Origin: Deltaproteobacteria bacterium
GTDB taxonomy: Bacteria; Desulfobacterota; Desulfuromonadia; Desulfuromonadales; Geopsychrobacteraceae
Direction: 5' to 3'
Assembly: GCA_024276935.1 (NCBI GenBank)
Contig: JAJRWH010000102.1
Coordinates: 1 to 40,406, forward strand
DNA: 40,406 bases
Notes under the pieces: model-generated
What the model was told of the DNA's origin: nothing
Seen by the model: the letters and a program-made list of their open reading frames with translations, nothing else
Databases searched by the model: none
Translations under genes and position numbers: made by a program
In this document: piece after piece, positions 9,198 through 17,500 of the stretch
Layout of the letters: each line of letters starts with the position of its first letter
Numbering within the stretch: position 1 is the stretch's first letter

Positions 9198-10408
9198 AAC
9201 TGTAATCCAATCCATTGAGGCGTATCGGCTTGCTCGGGAGCGTTTTGATCTCCACTGAGGCAGGCCGTTTTCAAGGTTTGAAAAAGATCTTCGGTGGGGA
9301 TATCACGTCCGCCCAGACCGACAATAAAATTGTGCAGATGGGGACGGTTGGCATAGGGGTAGAGCGCAGATTTCAGGTCGGCATAGAGGGCGCCCTGGTT
9401 GCCGTAACTTAAGCCCTTTTCGTAGACCATAACCCCTTTGGCATTCTGAAGTGCTGCGGCGATTTTTGCGGTCGGGAAAGGCCGATAAATCTGCAGTGCC
9501 AGCACGCCGACCTTAAGGCCTTCTTCTTCACGCAGGCGATCAACCACGACATGAAACTGGTTGGCAATACTGCCCATGGCAACGACCACAAAATCAGCAT
9601 CTTCACAACGGTAGGGATCGAGAATCGGTGTACCACCGCGACCGAAACGTTGGGCGTAGTCAGCATCGATTTCTTCCCAGAGTTCCATAGCCTGGCGCAT
9701 TTCCTGATGCAGATTGTGGCGAATATCCATATACCCGGGGCGCTTGATGCCCTTGATGTCATTGCGCGAATCGGGCAGGGTGACAGTATTTAAGCTCTCC
9801 GGTTTTTCAGGATCGAGGGTATGTGTGTAGTCGTAAGGCGGTAGAAATTCCTGGACCGCTTTAGCCTCTGGCAGTTCGAAGGGCATGTAGGTGTGCGACA
9901 GATAATAACCGTCATAGTTGACCATCACCGGAATATGAACCAGTTCAGCCAGCCGAAAGGCCTTAAGCGTCATATCGACAATTTCCTGGTGATCTTTGGC
10001 GAAGATCTGAATCCAGCCGGTATCCCGCTGGCTCATGGCATCCTGATGATCATTCCATACCGACCAGGGTGCGCCGATCCCGCGGTTGACAACACACATC
10101 ACCAGCGGCAGACGTGAACCCGCAGCCCAGTGCAGCTGCTCACTCATGTAGAGCAGACCGTTGGATGAGGTCGCGGTAAAGGCACGAACTCCGGCGCTGG
10201 CTGCTCCGATGCAGACTGCAAGCGCACTGTGCTCACTTTCAACCGCAACATATTCAGCATCCATCTTGCCAGCTGCGATCACTTCAGAAAGCTTTTCGGT
10301 CAGCGGGGTCTGCGGCGTAATCGGATAAGCGGCAATAACCTCGGCAGCGGCCAGCTGAACGGCCATCGCCGCCGCGTTATTTCCGGAATCAATCAGTTTT
10401 TCACTCAT
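9194..10408 (-). CDS. 2-oxoacid:ferredoxin oxidoreductase, alpha subunit
   Basis: A 404-residue alpha subunit. The signature AAYPITPQTPLTEKLSEVI lies at about residues 28-46, followed by ESEHSALAVCIGAASAGVR and TATSSNGLLYMSEQLHWAAG. The central part has VNRGIGAPWSVWNDHQDAM, the PorA-type substrate-binding stretch, and the C-terminus has the transketolase-C-like fold. It overlaps the upstream delta subunit by 8 bases and the downstream beta subunit by 4 (ATGA), so the set is translationally coupled. It is a clear paralogue of the alpha subunit at 2012-3172, showing the two enzymes share ancestry but belong to distinct branches (four-subunit versus fused). Confidence 0.92.
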
Positions 10409-10712
10409 CTTCCGTCCCCTTTACAAACTCTTCTTCAGAGACCATCTCGATGGCCTTGACCGGGCATTCTTCAGCACAGATGCCGCAGCCCTTGCAGTAT
10501 TCGAGGTCAATGGTTGGTTCAATCGTTTTGCTCACGACATTGTCGGGGCAGTAAAGCCAGCACAGGTGACAGGATGATTTACCCGTTTTTGCCGGGGTGC
10601 AGCGGCTCAGATCAATAATGGGGCGTTCAACCCGCCAGGAGCCGGTACGACCGGCATCGCCGGGGCCCGAGGTACTGGCGGAGGTAAGAATCTTAAAACG
10701 TGAATCAGGCAT
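10401..10712 (-). CDS. 2-oxoacid:ferredoxin oxidoreductase, delta (2x[4Fe-4S] ferredoxin) subunit
   Basis: A 103-residue ferredoxin-like subunit passing electrons from the TPP and Fe-S centres to external ferredoxin. Two cluster motifs are visible: CHLCWLYCP, preceded by another Cys in RCTP, and CKGCGICAEECP near the C-terminus. I set the ATG at 10712, giving the usual family length (about 100 residues); a longer in-frame version would run through the gamma gene in another frame and is not credible. It overlaps the gamma gene by 8 bases and the alpha gene by 8. Confidence 0.9.
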   Translation of the reverse strand: MPDSRFKILTSASTSGPGDAGRTGSWRVERPIIDLSRCTPAKTGKSSCHLCWLYCPDNVVSKTIEPTIDLEYCKGCGICAEECPVKAIEMVSEEEFVKGTEDE

Positions 10713-11298
10713 TTGAGTCTCCTGTGCTCGGTCCGCAAATTTGGGTCGCTGCATAAACCAGTTGAGCCGCTTTGGCATTCTCTTGTGGTTTGCGGCCAAC
10801 AAATTCAGCGGCAATACATTGCGAGAGCATCTCGATATCAACCAGTTCGCTGGCCTTGGCCAGTGCCCCGATGATACCACTATTGACGATTCCTTTGCGC
10901 AGTCCGGCCTCGATTCCCAACTTGGTGACGTTGGCAACTGCGACCCGAAAGTCAGGAAACGAATGCTCGCTGACCGGACGTGGTGAGTTGATGATCAGCA
11001 GCCCGCCCGGTTTGAGCCCGACCGTCACATCAACCTCGTTGAGGATCAGATAGTCAAGGACCACGACGATATCAGGAAAACGAATCGGCGAGAGATCATA
11101 GATCTTTTCCCGCGAGATCTTGAGCGAGGTGCTGACCGGTGCGCCACGGCGCTCGGTCCCAAAAGTCGGGGCCATAACCACGCCACCATAGCCAGACTTG
11201 AAAGTTGCTTCCGCCACAACTTTGGCGGCAGTTATTGCCCCCTGTCCACCTCGGCCATGCCAGCGGATCTGGGTCATCTGTTGCTGGTTTTCCTGCAT
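10705..11298 (-). CDS. 2-oxoacid:ferredoxin oxidoreductase, gamma subunit
   Basis: A 197-residue gamma subunit with the family opening IRWHGRGGQGAITAAKVVAE (about residues 10-29) and FGTERRGAPVSTSLKIS. It is the separate counterpart of the N-terminal domain fused in the 3162-5471 gene. The ATG at 11298 has GGGAG seven bases upstream; a second ATG seven codons later is less well placed. First gene of the operon gamma-delta-alpha-beta-crotonase-regulator. A possible vegetative promoter lies at 11359-11386. Confidence 0.9.
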   Translation of the reverse strand: MQENQQQMTQIRWHGRGGQGAITAAKVVAEATFKSGYGGVVMAPTFGTERRGAPVSTSLKISREKIYDLSPIRFPDIVVVLDYLILNEVDVTVGLKPGGLLIINSPRPVSEHSFPDFRVAVANVTKLGIEAGLRKGIVNSGIIGALAKASELVDIEMLSQCIAAEFVGRKPQENAKAAQLVYAATQICGPSTGDSNA

Positions 11299-11358
11299 TT
11301 TCAGCTCCCTGAAAGTGACTCTATTTTCTGTCTCATCGGATTTTTTATGAAGAGGCGC

Positions 11359-11386
11359 ATATTAGACCATAATCGGCCTCAGGCAA
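11359..11386 (-). promoter_or_regulatory. Candidate sigma-70 promoter of the four-subunit oxidoreductase operon
   Basis: On the minus strand TTGCCT (11381-11386) and TAATAT (11359-11364) are separated by 16 bases, a fair match to TTGACA/TATAAT. It would start transcription about 50 bases before the gamma ATG. No good sigma-54 element is visible in this gap. Confidence 0.4.
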
Positions 11387-11582
11387 AGGGGGTTTTTCTC
11401 AGGTTTTTCAGTCGGGTTGGATTGCTGGATGGGAGGACTTCAGGATAGGGGCAAGTTTTTTTTCACCCAGAGACAAAAAATATCAGAAAATCCCTCAAAA
11501 ATGGTTTTGATTTTCACCTCAGCGATCTCAGTGCCTCAGGGATGCAAATTGTTTTTGCAAAGATCAGAGAGTTGTCCGGGCC

Positions 11583-11786
11583 TTGTATCTGCGACTGCCG
11601 GACAGGAATATCGTACTGGAAACCGCAGGCTATTACCGGTTGGATAAAAAGCAGGTCGCGATTATTGTCAACCAGATCATCGATGTTGTTTCGGGATGGA
11701 GGTTGCGTGCCGGGCATTATGGCCTGTCCAGGCAGGGCTGTCTGGCAGCGGAGCACCTGTTTCACGCTAGACCATACAAAGATTAG
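11583..11786 (+). pseudogene. Remnant of a HipA-family kinase C-terminus
   Basis: A 67-codon open stretch on the plus strand, opposite to all neighbours, encodes AGYYRLDKKQVAIIVNQIID, then VVSGWRLRAGHYGLSRQG and AEHLF. This pattern (Y-F/Y-RL-x-A, VxxWR, GLS, F near the end) resembles the last helices of HipA-like serine kinases of toxin-antitoxin modules. The ATP-binding and catalytic parts are missing, there is no HipB gene and no convincing start, so I read it as a decayed fragment. Recognition is from memory of the family pattern only. Confidence 0.4.
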
Positions 11787-11808
11787 GATGACTTCATCCA
11801 GAAGCAAA

Positions 11809-12945
11809 TCAACGTTGCCCAAACCTACCCCTGCAACCCCAACCTTCCAGAGCTTGTTCCGTGCTGACCTGTTGCAGAGGCCTGCGCGGGGAGGGCGGTT
11901 GATCATCGACCCAGACCGGAAAGAGGGCATCATAGCGCTGTTCTGCGGGGAGAGATTGCAGCAGCTGACGCTGCTGAACATGGGGGTGGTTGACGACTTC
12001 GGTGTGGTTGAGAATCGGCTCGAAGCAGCAGTCGACTTCGGTAAAGCGTGCTTGCCATTCTTTCTGGGTTGCCGAGGCGAAGAGTTCGCGCACTTCAGCA
12101 ATCAATTCTGTTTGCGGCAGCGGTTCGTGCTGGCGTGTACTCCACTCAGGGCGGTCGATGGTCGCGCAGAAGGCCTGCCAGAATTTGTCTTCAATAGCAC
12201 CCAAAGCGACGAAGCGCCTATCGGCAGTGGGATAAATCTGATAGCAGGCTGCCCCACCGGTCAGTAGATCTTGTCCGCGGGCAAATTCGTGGCCGGGACG
12301 ACCGGCGGCAATCAGTGAGAAGGATTGCCAGGAGAGGGCCATCTCGAACAGGCTGACGTCGATAAAGGCCCCCTGATTTGTGCGCCCTCGGCGCAGGAGT
12401 GCGGCCAGAATTGCGGTCGAGGCCTGTTTACCGGCGGCATAATCACAGATTGGTGGAAAGGGCATGATCGGGGTCTCTGGCGTGCCGGTGAGATTGAGCA
12501 TGCCGCTCATGGCGAGATAGGTCAGGTCATGTCCGGCGCGCTGTTGGCAGGGGCCGGTCTGACCGAAGCCGGAGAGGGCGCAGTGGATCAGACCGGGATT
12601 GAGTTCCTGCAGCCGCTGACGGCTGAAACCGAGGCGTTCGAGCACGCCGGGGCGGTAGGATTCAAGCAGCACATCGGCAGCAGAAACCAGCTCAGCCAAT
12701 ATCTGCTTGTCATCTTCGGTCTTCAGGTTGAGCAGTGCCACCTGTTTACCCGCGTTGACCTGCTTGTAAAAGGGTGATTCGCCATCATCATCGCAGAAAA
12801 TAAAGCGCCGCATCGGGTCACCAGCCGGTGGTTCAACCTTGATGACGTCAGCGCCAAGGTCGGCCAGCAGCTGGGTCGCAAAAGGACCGGGCAGGTACTG
12901 GCTGAGATCGAGGACTTTTATCCCGTCGAGGCAGTCGCCAAGCAT
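11809..12945 (-). CDS. CaiB/BaiF (family III) CoA transferase
   Basis: A 378-residue family III CoA transferase or acyl-CoA racemase. The N-terminus VLDLSQYLPGPFATQLLADL followed by GADVIKVEPPAGDPMRR is diagnostic. The segment GHDLTYLAMSG carries the catalytic Asp that forms the acyl-CoA anhydride intermediate in this family. Members move CoA between carboxylic acids or epimerise 2-methylacyl-CoAs (alpha-methylacyl-CoA racemase type). Both would suit branched-chain acid metabolism. It starts 15 bases after the DUF6125-like gene and appears to be the last gene of the Liv-type operon. Confidence 0.9.
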   Translation of the reverse strand: MLGDCLDGIKVLDLSQYLPGPFATQLLADLGADVIKVEPPAGDPMRRFIFCDDDGESPFYKQVNAGKQVALLNLKTEDDKQILAELVSAADVLLESYRPGVLERLGFSRQRLQELNPGLIHCALSGFGQTGPCQQRAGHDLTYLAMSGMLNLTGTPETPIMPFPPICDYAAGKQASTAILAALLRRGRTNQGAFIDVSLFEMALSWQSFSLIAAGRPGHEFARGQDLLTGGAACYQIYPTADRRFVALGAIEDKFWQAFCATIDRPEWSTRQHEPLPQTELIAEVRELFASATQKEWQARFTEVDCCFEPILNHTEVVNHPHVQQRQLLQSLPAEQRYDALFPVWVDDQPPSPRRPLQQVSTEQALEGWGCRGRFGQR

Positions 12946-12960
12946 CAGTGAACCCTGCTT

Positions 12961-13509
12961 TCAGTCCTCAAGGGTGAACTCCCAGGCACAAAAGAATTCA
13001 TCGGGATGGGCGTCGGGCGGGCAGGCGACACAGGTGGTTTTGATCCGTGGGTCGATGGTGCGGGCAAACTCGCTGTACTCGACGATACCGACCGATTTAC
13101 AGGGAAAGTCGTCCAGCCCCTTGCGCTTGCGCGCCGACTGAACCCGGCAGTCGACCATGCGGAAGAGGGCCCGGGTATCGGTGACTTCAATCGATTCCTG
13201 CAGGTTGAGTCGTGCATAGAGCCGGTGTTTGAGGCATTCGACCAGTGCCGGGATGCCGCCACCCGGTTCAATACCAAGGCGAACCATGATCCGTTTGGCT
13301 TCGATGACGGTGAACTTTTCCCAGGCGGCACGGTCGGCTTCAATCGCTACCTCCATCCCATGGGTCTTTTCAATCGCCTGAAACCAGAGGCCGTCATGGG
13401 CCAGCCAGTTTTTGGCGTCATCGATAATAATCGAGATCAGCTCTTTTTTGCTGAGTTGCTGTAACAGCTGGATTCCGGTATCGAGTGGTTCGCTGGTTTT
13501 GGTTGTCAT
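12961..13509 (-). CDS. DUF6125-like cytosolic protein of unknown function
   Basis: A 182-residue soluble protein without signal peptide or membrane segment. Its features are an N-terminal helical part (LSKKELISIIIDDAKNWLAH and DGLWFQAIEKTHGMEVAIEA), a middle section, and a C-terminal part with scattered Cys (VDCRVQ, DFPCKSVG, TTCVACPPDAHPDEFFCAWE). It looks like the family named DUF6125, seen by memory near CoA-ligase and transport genes in deltaproteobacteria. The Cys-rich end could bind a metal. I chose the ATG at 13509 with AAGGAG upstream. It sits between the PaaK-like ligase and the CoA transferase, suggesting a role in the same acyl-CoA pathway. Confidence 0.65.
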   Translation of the reverse strand: MTTKTSEPLDTGIQLLQQLSKKELISIIIDDAKNWLAHDGLWFQAIEKTHGMEVAIEADRAAWEKFTVIEAKRIMVRLGIEPGGGIPALVECLKHRLYARLNLQESIEVTDTRALFRMVDCRVQSARKRKGLDDFPCKSVGIVEYSEFARTIDPRIKTTCVACPPDAHPDEFFCAWEFTLED

Positions 13510-13550
13510 ATAGATACTCCTTGGAGGGTTAATAAAGATATAAACCTGAG

Positions 13551-13620
13551 GGCGCGGGGTCGTGCCCCCGTACGGCACCTTCATTTCTTTGCGCGCCCAA
13601 AGAAACGAAGCAAAGAAATG
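13551..13620. repeat. Dispersed repeat with two hairpins
   Basis: A GC-rich GGGG/CCCC hairpin is followed by TACGGCACCTTC and then a perfect 10-base inverted repeat, CATTTCTTTG (13582-13591) and CAAAGAAATG (13611-13620). The end of the window (40352-40406) has the same architecture with a related CAGGCGCCTTC linker. The remaining bases to 13783 look non-coding. It sits within the Liv-type operon, between the PaaK-like and DUF6125-like genes. Confidence 0.55.
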
Positions 13621-13783
13621 CGCCCGACCTCCTTGCCGTCTGCGACGGTTCCCTGCACTTCATGCCGATTTTGAGCTCACTCGAAAACTCGCCTGCGGCT
13701 CAGACATCCTCGTTCGAATTCCTCAAAATCTCTATTTCGCACCGGCGGCGTCACACGGGAGAAAGTCTGAAGTCGGCAGCTTC

Positions 13784-15022
13784 TTATTCAATCTCCCGCT
13801 GATCGTCGATCACCTTGCCGTCGTTGGGCAAACTGTCGGATGCGACAAATTCGACCTTGCCGCGTAATTTGGTCAGTTCGCGGATACTGTTGATCACGGC
13901 ATCCTGCAACGTTGAAGATGTGCCTTCAGAACACTCAACCTGGAGACACATAACATCCTGATCATTTTCGCGGGTTACCACCAGGCGACCGCGTTGCAGT
14001 TCGCTGTGGCGCTTGAGGATTGCGGCAACCTGTTCCGGGTGGACAAACATCCCGCGGATTTTGGTGGTCTGGTCGGCACGTCCCATCCAGCCTTTGATGC
14101 GCATATTGGTCCGCCCACAAGGGCTGTCGCCGGTCAGGACCGCTGAAAGGTCGCCAGTAGCAAAACGGATCAGGGGATAATCGGGGTTAAGGTTGGTCAC
14201 CACCAGTTCGCCGACCTCACCTTCGGCGACCGGATCACCGGTGCCGGGGCGGACGATTTCGAGGATGATCCCCTCATCGACAATCATCCCTTCAAGGGCC
14301 TCTGATTCGTAGGCAATCAGGCCAAGATCAGCGGTAGCGTAACATTGCCGAACCGCAATGCCGCGTGCGGCCATCGCATCTCGCAGGCTGGGAGGCAGGT
14401 ATTCTCCTGAGACCAGTGCCTTTTTCAGGCAACTGAGGTCGGTGCCCAGTTCATCCGCTTTATCGAGAATCAATTTCAGAAAAGAGGGTGTTCCCACATA
14501 GCCCTGTGGTTTGACGTGAGCCATGGTTTCAACCTGCAGTTCGGTTTGACCGACTCCGGCAGGGACTGTTGCACAGCCCAGTTTACGTGCTCCCGCTTCG
14601 AACATCATCCCGGCGGGGGTGAAATGGTATGAGAAACAGTTGTGGATAATGTCACCACGACGAAAACCTGCGGCAAAGAGGGCACGCGAAAAGCGCCAGA
14701 AATCGGGTCGGGTTGAGCCGGGCTCAAAAATCGGGCCGGGCGAGGCAAAAATCTGGCAGAGTTGCGGAGCTGTAACACCGGTCAGACCGCCGAAAATCGG
14801 TTGACCCTTCTGGCGTTCGATCAGTTCGGTTTTACGTAGTATGGGAAGTTGCGCAAGGGCTGCGCGATCAGTTACCGCTGTGTCGTCAACCTCGGCCAGG
14901 GTTTCGGCAAAAGCCGGTGCGCTACTCTTGGCATGTTTGATCTGATTGGCTAACTGGGTGAATAGATCGGTTTCGCGCTCTTCGGGAGAGCGGGTTTCGA
15001 GATTGTTGTAGTATTCAGGCAT
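13784..15022 (-). CDS. PaaK-like AMP-forming CoA ligase family protein
   Basis: A 412-residue protein of the phenylacetate-CoA ligase group, which adenylates an aromatic or related carboxylic acid and transfers it to CoA. Family features include an N-terminal helical section, SYHFTPAGMMFEAGARKLGC, VGTPSFLKLILDKADELG and the C-terminal hinge RIKGWMGRADQTTKIRGMFV. NDGKVIDD near the end supplies the usual catalytic Lys. The phosphate-binding loop, normally SSGTTGKP, is replaced by ASPGPIFEPG, and the YG-TE motif reads YATADLG. Activity as a standard ligase is therefore uncertain. The ATG has GGAG upstream. It is in the Liv-type operon, where a substrate-activating enzyme makes sense. Confidence 0.82.
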   Translation of the reverse strand: MPEYYNNLETRSPEERETDLFTQLANQIKHAKSSAPAFAETLAEVDDTAVTDRAALAQLPILRKTELIERQKGQPIFGGLTGVTAPQLCQIFASPGPIFEPGSTRPDFWRFSRALFAAGFRRGDIIHNCFSYHFTPAGMMFEAGARKLGCATVPAGVGQTELQVETMAHVKPQGYVGTPSFLKLILDKADELGTDLSCLKKALVSGEYLPPSLRDAMAARGIAVRQCYATADLGLIAYESEALEGMIVDEGIILEIVRPGTGDPVAEGEVGELVVTNLNPDYPLIRFATGDLSAVLTGDSPCGRTNMRIKGWMGRADQTTKIRGMFVHPEQVAAILKRHSELQRGRLVVTRENDQDVMCLQVECSEGTSSTLQDAVINSIRELTKLRGKVEFVASDSLPNDGKVIDDQREIE

Positions 15023-15087
15023 GGGTTCTCCGTCGAGGATAATAAATTTGCCGCCTGCTCAGTCAGAATAAATATGAAATCATAGTC

Positions 15088-15203
15088 ATTTTAACGCAAA
15101 GGCGGAGAGGAGCGGAGACGGAGAGAAGGCTTTAGGTTTTAGAACATATCCCGTTTTTGCTTACCTCTCCGTTCTCTCCATCTCTACGGCTCTGCGTTAA
15201 AAT
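15088..15203. repeat. Dispersed inverted repeat between livF and the PaaK-like gene
   Basis: ATTTTAACGCA (15088-15098) recurs perfectly inverted as TGCGTTAAAAT (15193-15203). Inside, the arms continue as purine-rich GGCGGAGAGGAGCGGAGACG and pyrimidine-rich CCTCTCCGTTCTCTCC. The same kind of sequence occurs near 209-240. This is a widespread style of intergenic repeat in Geobacter-like genomes; the family is inferred. Confidence 0.6.
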
Positions 15204-15231
15204 GCTTTTTCTGATGGTGAATTTTAAGATT

Positions 15232-16065
15232 TTACATCCAACGCTTACGCCGTTTATACGATTTCAGGTTTTTGAATGATTTACGATCGGTGTCACCACC
15301 GGCCAGATAAAATTCTTTCATGTCTTCGTTATTGAGCAGATCATCTGCCGGGCCATCAAGAACGATCTTGCCCGATTCCATCACGTAACCATAGTTGGCA
15401 CTGTGCAGGGCCATATTGGCATTCTGCTCAACCAGCAGCATGGTGATTCCCTGCTCCTTGTTGATATTGCGGATAATGCCAAAAACCTCTTTGACCAGCA
15501 GTGGCGACAAACCCATTGAGGGCTCGTCGAGCAGGATCATCTCGGGTCGCGCCATAATGGCCCGGCCGATTGCCAGCATCTGCTGTTCACCACCCGACAG
15601 ATATCCCGCCAGACCGGTCCGTTCTTTCAGGCGGGGGAAGTAGTGGAAAACTTTTTCAATATCATCTTTGACCATGTTGTCCTTGCGGGTGTAGGCACCC
15701 AGACGCAGGTTTTCGATGACCGTCATGTCTTCAATGATCCGGCGGCCTTCCATGACCTGGAAAATTCCCTTGCGGACGATCTCATCTGGAGAGCTGTTGG
15801 CAATGCTTTCGCCCTTGAAGGTGACAGATCCGCGGGTGACCTCGCCATCTTCTGTTTTTAGCAGACCGGAAATTGCCTTGAGGGTAGTTGATTTGCCTGC
15901 TCCGTTGGGACCGAGCAGGGTAATCAATTCTCCTTTGGGCACATCAAGGCTGATCCCGCGCAAGACCAGGATAACCTCATCGTAAACCACTTCAATATTA
16001 TTGACCGAAAGAAGAATTTCCTTCTCTTCTGGTTGTTCTGTCGCTTTGACGGCGGGCTCTGCCAT
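15232..16065 (-). CDS. livF: Branched-chain-type ABC transporter ATP-binding protein LivF
   Basis: A 277-residue ATPase, the second of the two that power the Liv permease at the inner membrane. Walker A is GPNGAGKST, the ABC signature LSGGEQQMLAIGRA and Walker B MILLDEPSMGLSPLL, typical of LivF. The first 20 residues and the last 30 (rich in Lys/Arg) extend beyond the compact family length. I chose the ATG at 16065, preceded by GGAG, over a start in the preceding repeat. It is downstream of the binding protein gene, separated by a strong stem-loop. Confidence 0.92.
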   Translation of the reverse strand: MAEPAVKATEQPEEKEILLSVNNIEVVYDEVILVLRGISLDVPKGELITLLGPNGAGKSTTLKAISGLLKTEDGEVTRGSVTFKGESIANSSPDEIVRKGIFQVMEGRRIIEDMTVIENLRLGAYTRKDNMVKDDIEKVFHYFPRLKERTGLAGYLSGGEQQMLAIGRAIMARPEMILLDEPSMGLSPLLVKEVFGIIRNINKEQGITMLLVEQNANMALHSANYGYVMESGKIVLDGPADDLLNNEDMKEFYLAGGDTDRKSFKNLKSYKRRKRWM

Positions 16066-16079
16066 GGAGTGTCTCCGTG

Positions 16080-16146
16080 AATAAAGGTTCAAGGTTCCAG
16101 GTTCGAGGTTCGAGGTCTTAACAACGAACACCGCACGTCGAACATC
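16080..16146. repeat. Short direct repeats (GGTTC-type) upstream of livF
   Basis: The unit AGGTTC(A/C/G) is repeated four times in 'aaggttcaaggttccaggtt' and the bases that follow, and a complementary-style stretch 'gtcgaacatcgaac' follows. This fills the gap between the binding protein gene and livF together with the hairpin at 16150-16182. Confidence 0.5.
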
Positions 16147-16149
16147 GAA

Positions 16150-16182
16150 CTTGAGAGGGGGCGAAGATCGCCCCCTCTCAAG
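16150..16182. promoter_or_regulatory. Perfect 15-bp stem-loop after the binding-protein gene
   Basis: CTTGAGAGGGGGCGA (16150-16164) and TCGCCCCCTCTCAAG (16168-16182) pair perfectly around a 3-base loop. No T-run follows on the minus strand, so it is a poor terminator. A structure at this place would protect the 3' end of the binding-protein message and raise its level over the permease and ATPase messages, as known for other ABC operons. Confidence 0.65.
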
Positions 16183-16191
16183 AGGTTCAAC

Positions 16192-17436
16192 TTACCAGCC
16201 GAGCCACTCATCACGACGAGGAACATCGACAGTTGCCAGCTTCTTCATCTGGAAGTCACCACCGTTGTACTTACTGGTGTAGACATTGACCAGAGTGGTG
16301 CCACGATGGTCTTCAGCAGTCCAGGTAGAAGGTGTACAAACGCCTTCAAGACCGGCGGGAACAAAGTCCTTCATCTGCTCGAAGCCCTTCTTGATGTTCT
16401 CACCAGTGATACCACCCATGGCTTCGGCTTTGAGCATTGCTTCCTTCATCAGGAAGGTACCGCAAACACCACGCACATAGTGCAGCATCCGTGGCTTGGT
16501 GCCACTCGGATCGGACATCTTGGAGATTTCACGCAGGGTCTTCATGCCTGGAACCTTGTCTTTCCAGGAGGCAGCTCCCACAACCCAGGCAATGCCATCA
16601 CCGGCGGCGCCTGTGGCTTTGATGGAGTTCTCATCCCAGCCCCAGATGTTGGTCAGGAATTGAGTTTTTACCCCAACAGTATTGCAGGACTTGAGGAGTG
16701 AGATGTTGGAGCCCGAGGTGTTTGCCAGATAAGCATAGTTTGCGCCAGAGTCTTTCAGTGACAGGCACTGGGCTTTGGCATCAGCAGGCTTCAGCGAGTA
16801 AACAATTGAGGGCAAAACTTCAAAACCAAGTTCTTTGGCGTAGGCAGCACAGGCGGCCTTGGGAGCATTCGGATAAGGATGGTTGTCACCCATGTGGATG
16901 AATTTGGGGCTACCCGACTTGCCTTTGGCTTTCCAGTCGTCAGCGGCCCACTGGACCAGACCACGACAGGCGTCAGAATAAGAGGGACCATAGAAGAAGT
17001 TGTAGGGGGCTGGTGCCTTGGTGCGAGGTGATTTTCCGGTCGGATCGGTCAGGTGACCGGAGTAGGATGCTGAAATATAGCTGATCTTGTCTTTGGCAAT
17101 AAATTTAACCAGAGCTTCGGTATCAGCAGTTCCCCAGCCTTGAATGGCAACCGGCTTGAGGCTGGACATCCATTTCTTGTAGGTCGCAACCGCGCGGGGT
17201 GCGTTGTAGGAATAGTCAACGGTCTCGAACTTGATTTTTTTGCCGTTGATTCCGCCTGTCTTGTTGATGTAGGCCAGGGCGTCATCAATCCCGGCCCCGA
17301 AGGGGATACCAACCCCGGATGTTGGCCCGGTGTAGGCGGCCAGGTGACCAACCGGAATGGTGTCGGCGGCGAAAACGCTGCCGGCAAAAGCCATTGATGC
17401 AACCAATAAACTGCCCAGCATGATCGATTTGCGCAT
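16192..17436 (-). CDS. Periplasmic substrate-binding protein of a Liv-type ABC transporter
   Basis: A 414-residue exported binding protein (Peripla_BP_6 type). A clear Sec signal peptide, MRKSIMLGSLLVASMAFAGS then VFA, is cut at about residue 23. The mature part begins ADTIPVGHLAAYTGPTSGVG and continues IDDALAYINKTGGINGKKI, the usual LivJ-like entry. The family binds branched-chain amino acids, but also amides, aromatic acids and other carboxylates, so the ligand is open. I chose the ATG at 17436, preceded by GGGAGGAAG. It lies between livM and livF, and a 15-bp stem-loop follows its stop. Confidence 0.9.
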   Translation of the reverse strand: MRKSIMLGSLLVASMAFAGSVFAADTIPVGHLAAYTGPTSGVGIPFGAGIDDALAYINKTGGINGKKIKFETVDYSYNAPRAVATYKKWMSSLKPVAIQGWGTADTEALVKFIAKDKISYISASYSGHLTDPTGKSPRTKAPAPYNFFYGPSYSDACRGLVQWAADDWKAKGKSGSPKFIHMGDNHPYPNAPKAACAAYAKELGFEVLPSIVYSLKPADAKAQCLSLKDSGANYAYLANTSGSNISLLKSCNTVGVKTQFLTNIWGWDENSIKATGAAGDGIAWVVGAASWKDKVPGMKTLREISKMSDPSGTKPRMLHYVRGVCGTFLMKEAMLKAEAMGGITGENIKKGFEQMKDFVPAGLEGVCTPSTWTAEDHRGTTLVNVYTSKYNGGDFQMKKLATVDVPRRDEWLGW

Positions 17437-17500
17437 TGTCTTCCTCCCTTGGGTTAACGATGGCCCGCGCTGCGGGATATCGAGGTGAAACTGCACCGGC

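Larger units (their letters stand above)
11299..11808. other. 510-base gap: promoter candidate, repeat fragment and HipA-like remnant
   Basis: This gap lies between the four-subunit oxidoreductase operon and the 3' end of the Liv-type operon, both on the minus strand. It contains a candidate promoter (11359-11386), a T-rich stretch with text such as 'agcgatctcagtgcctcagg' like other intergenic repeats, and on the plus strand a fragment resembling the end of a HipA kinase (11583-11786). Confidence 0.5.

Noticed and set aside
11514..12267. Long open frames on both strands overlapping the CoA transferase gene
   Set aside because: They are shadow frames; only the minus-strand 11809-12945 frame shows family motifs. 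The part at 11583-11786 is treated separately as a HipA-like remnant.
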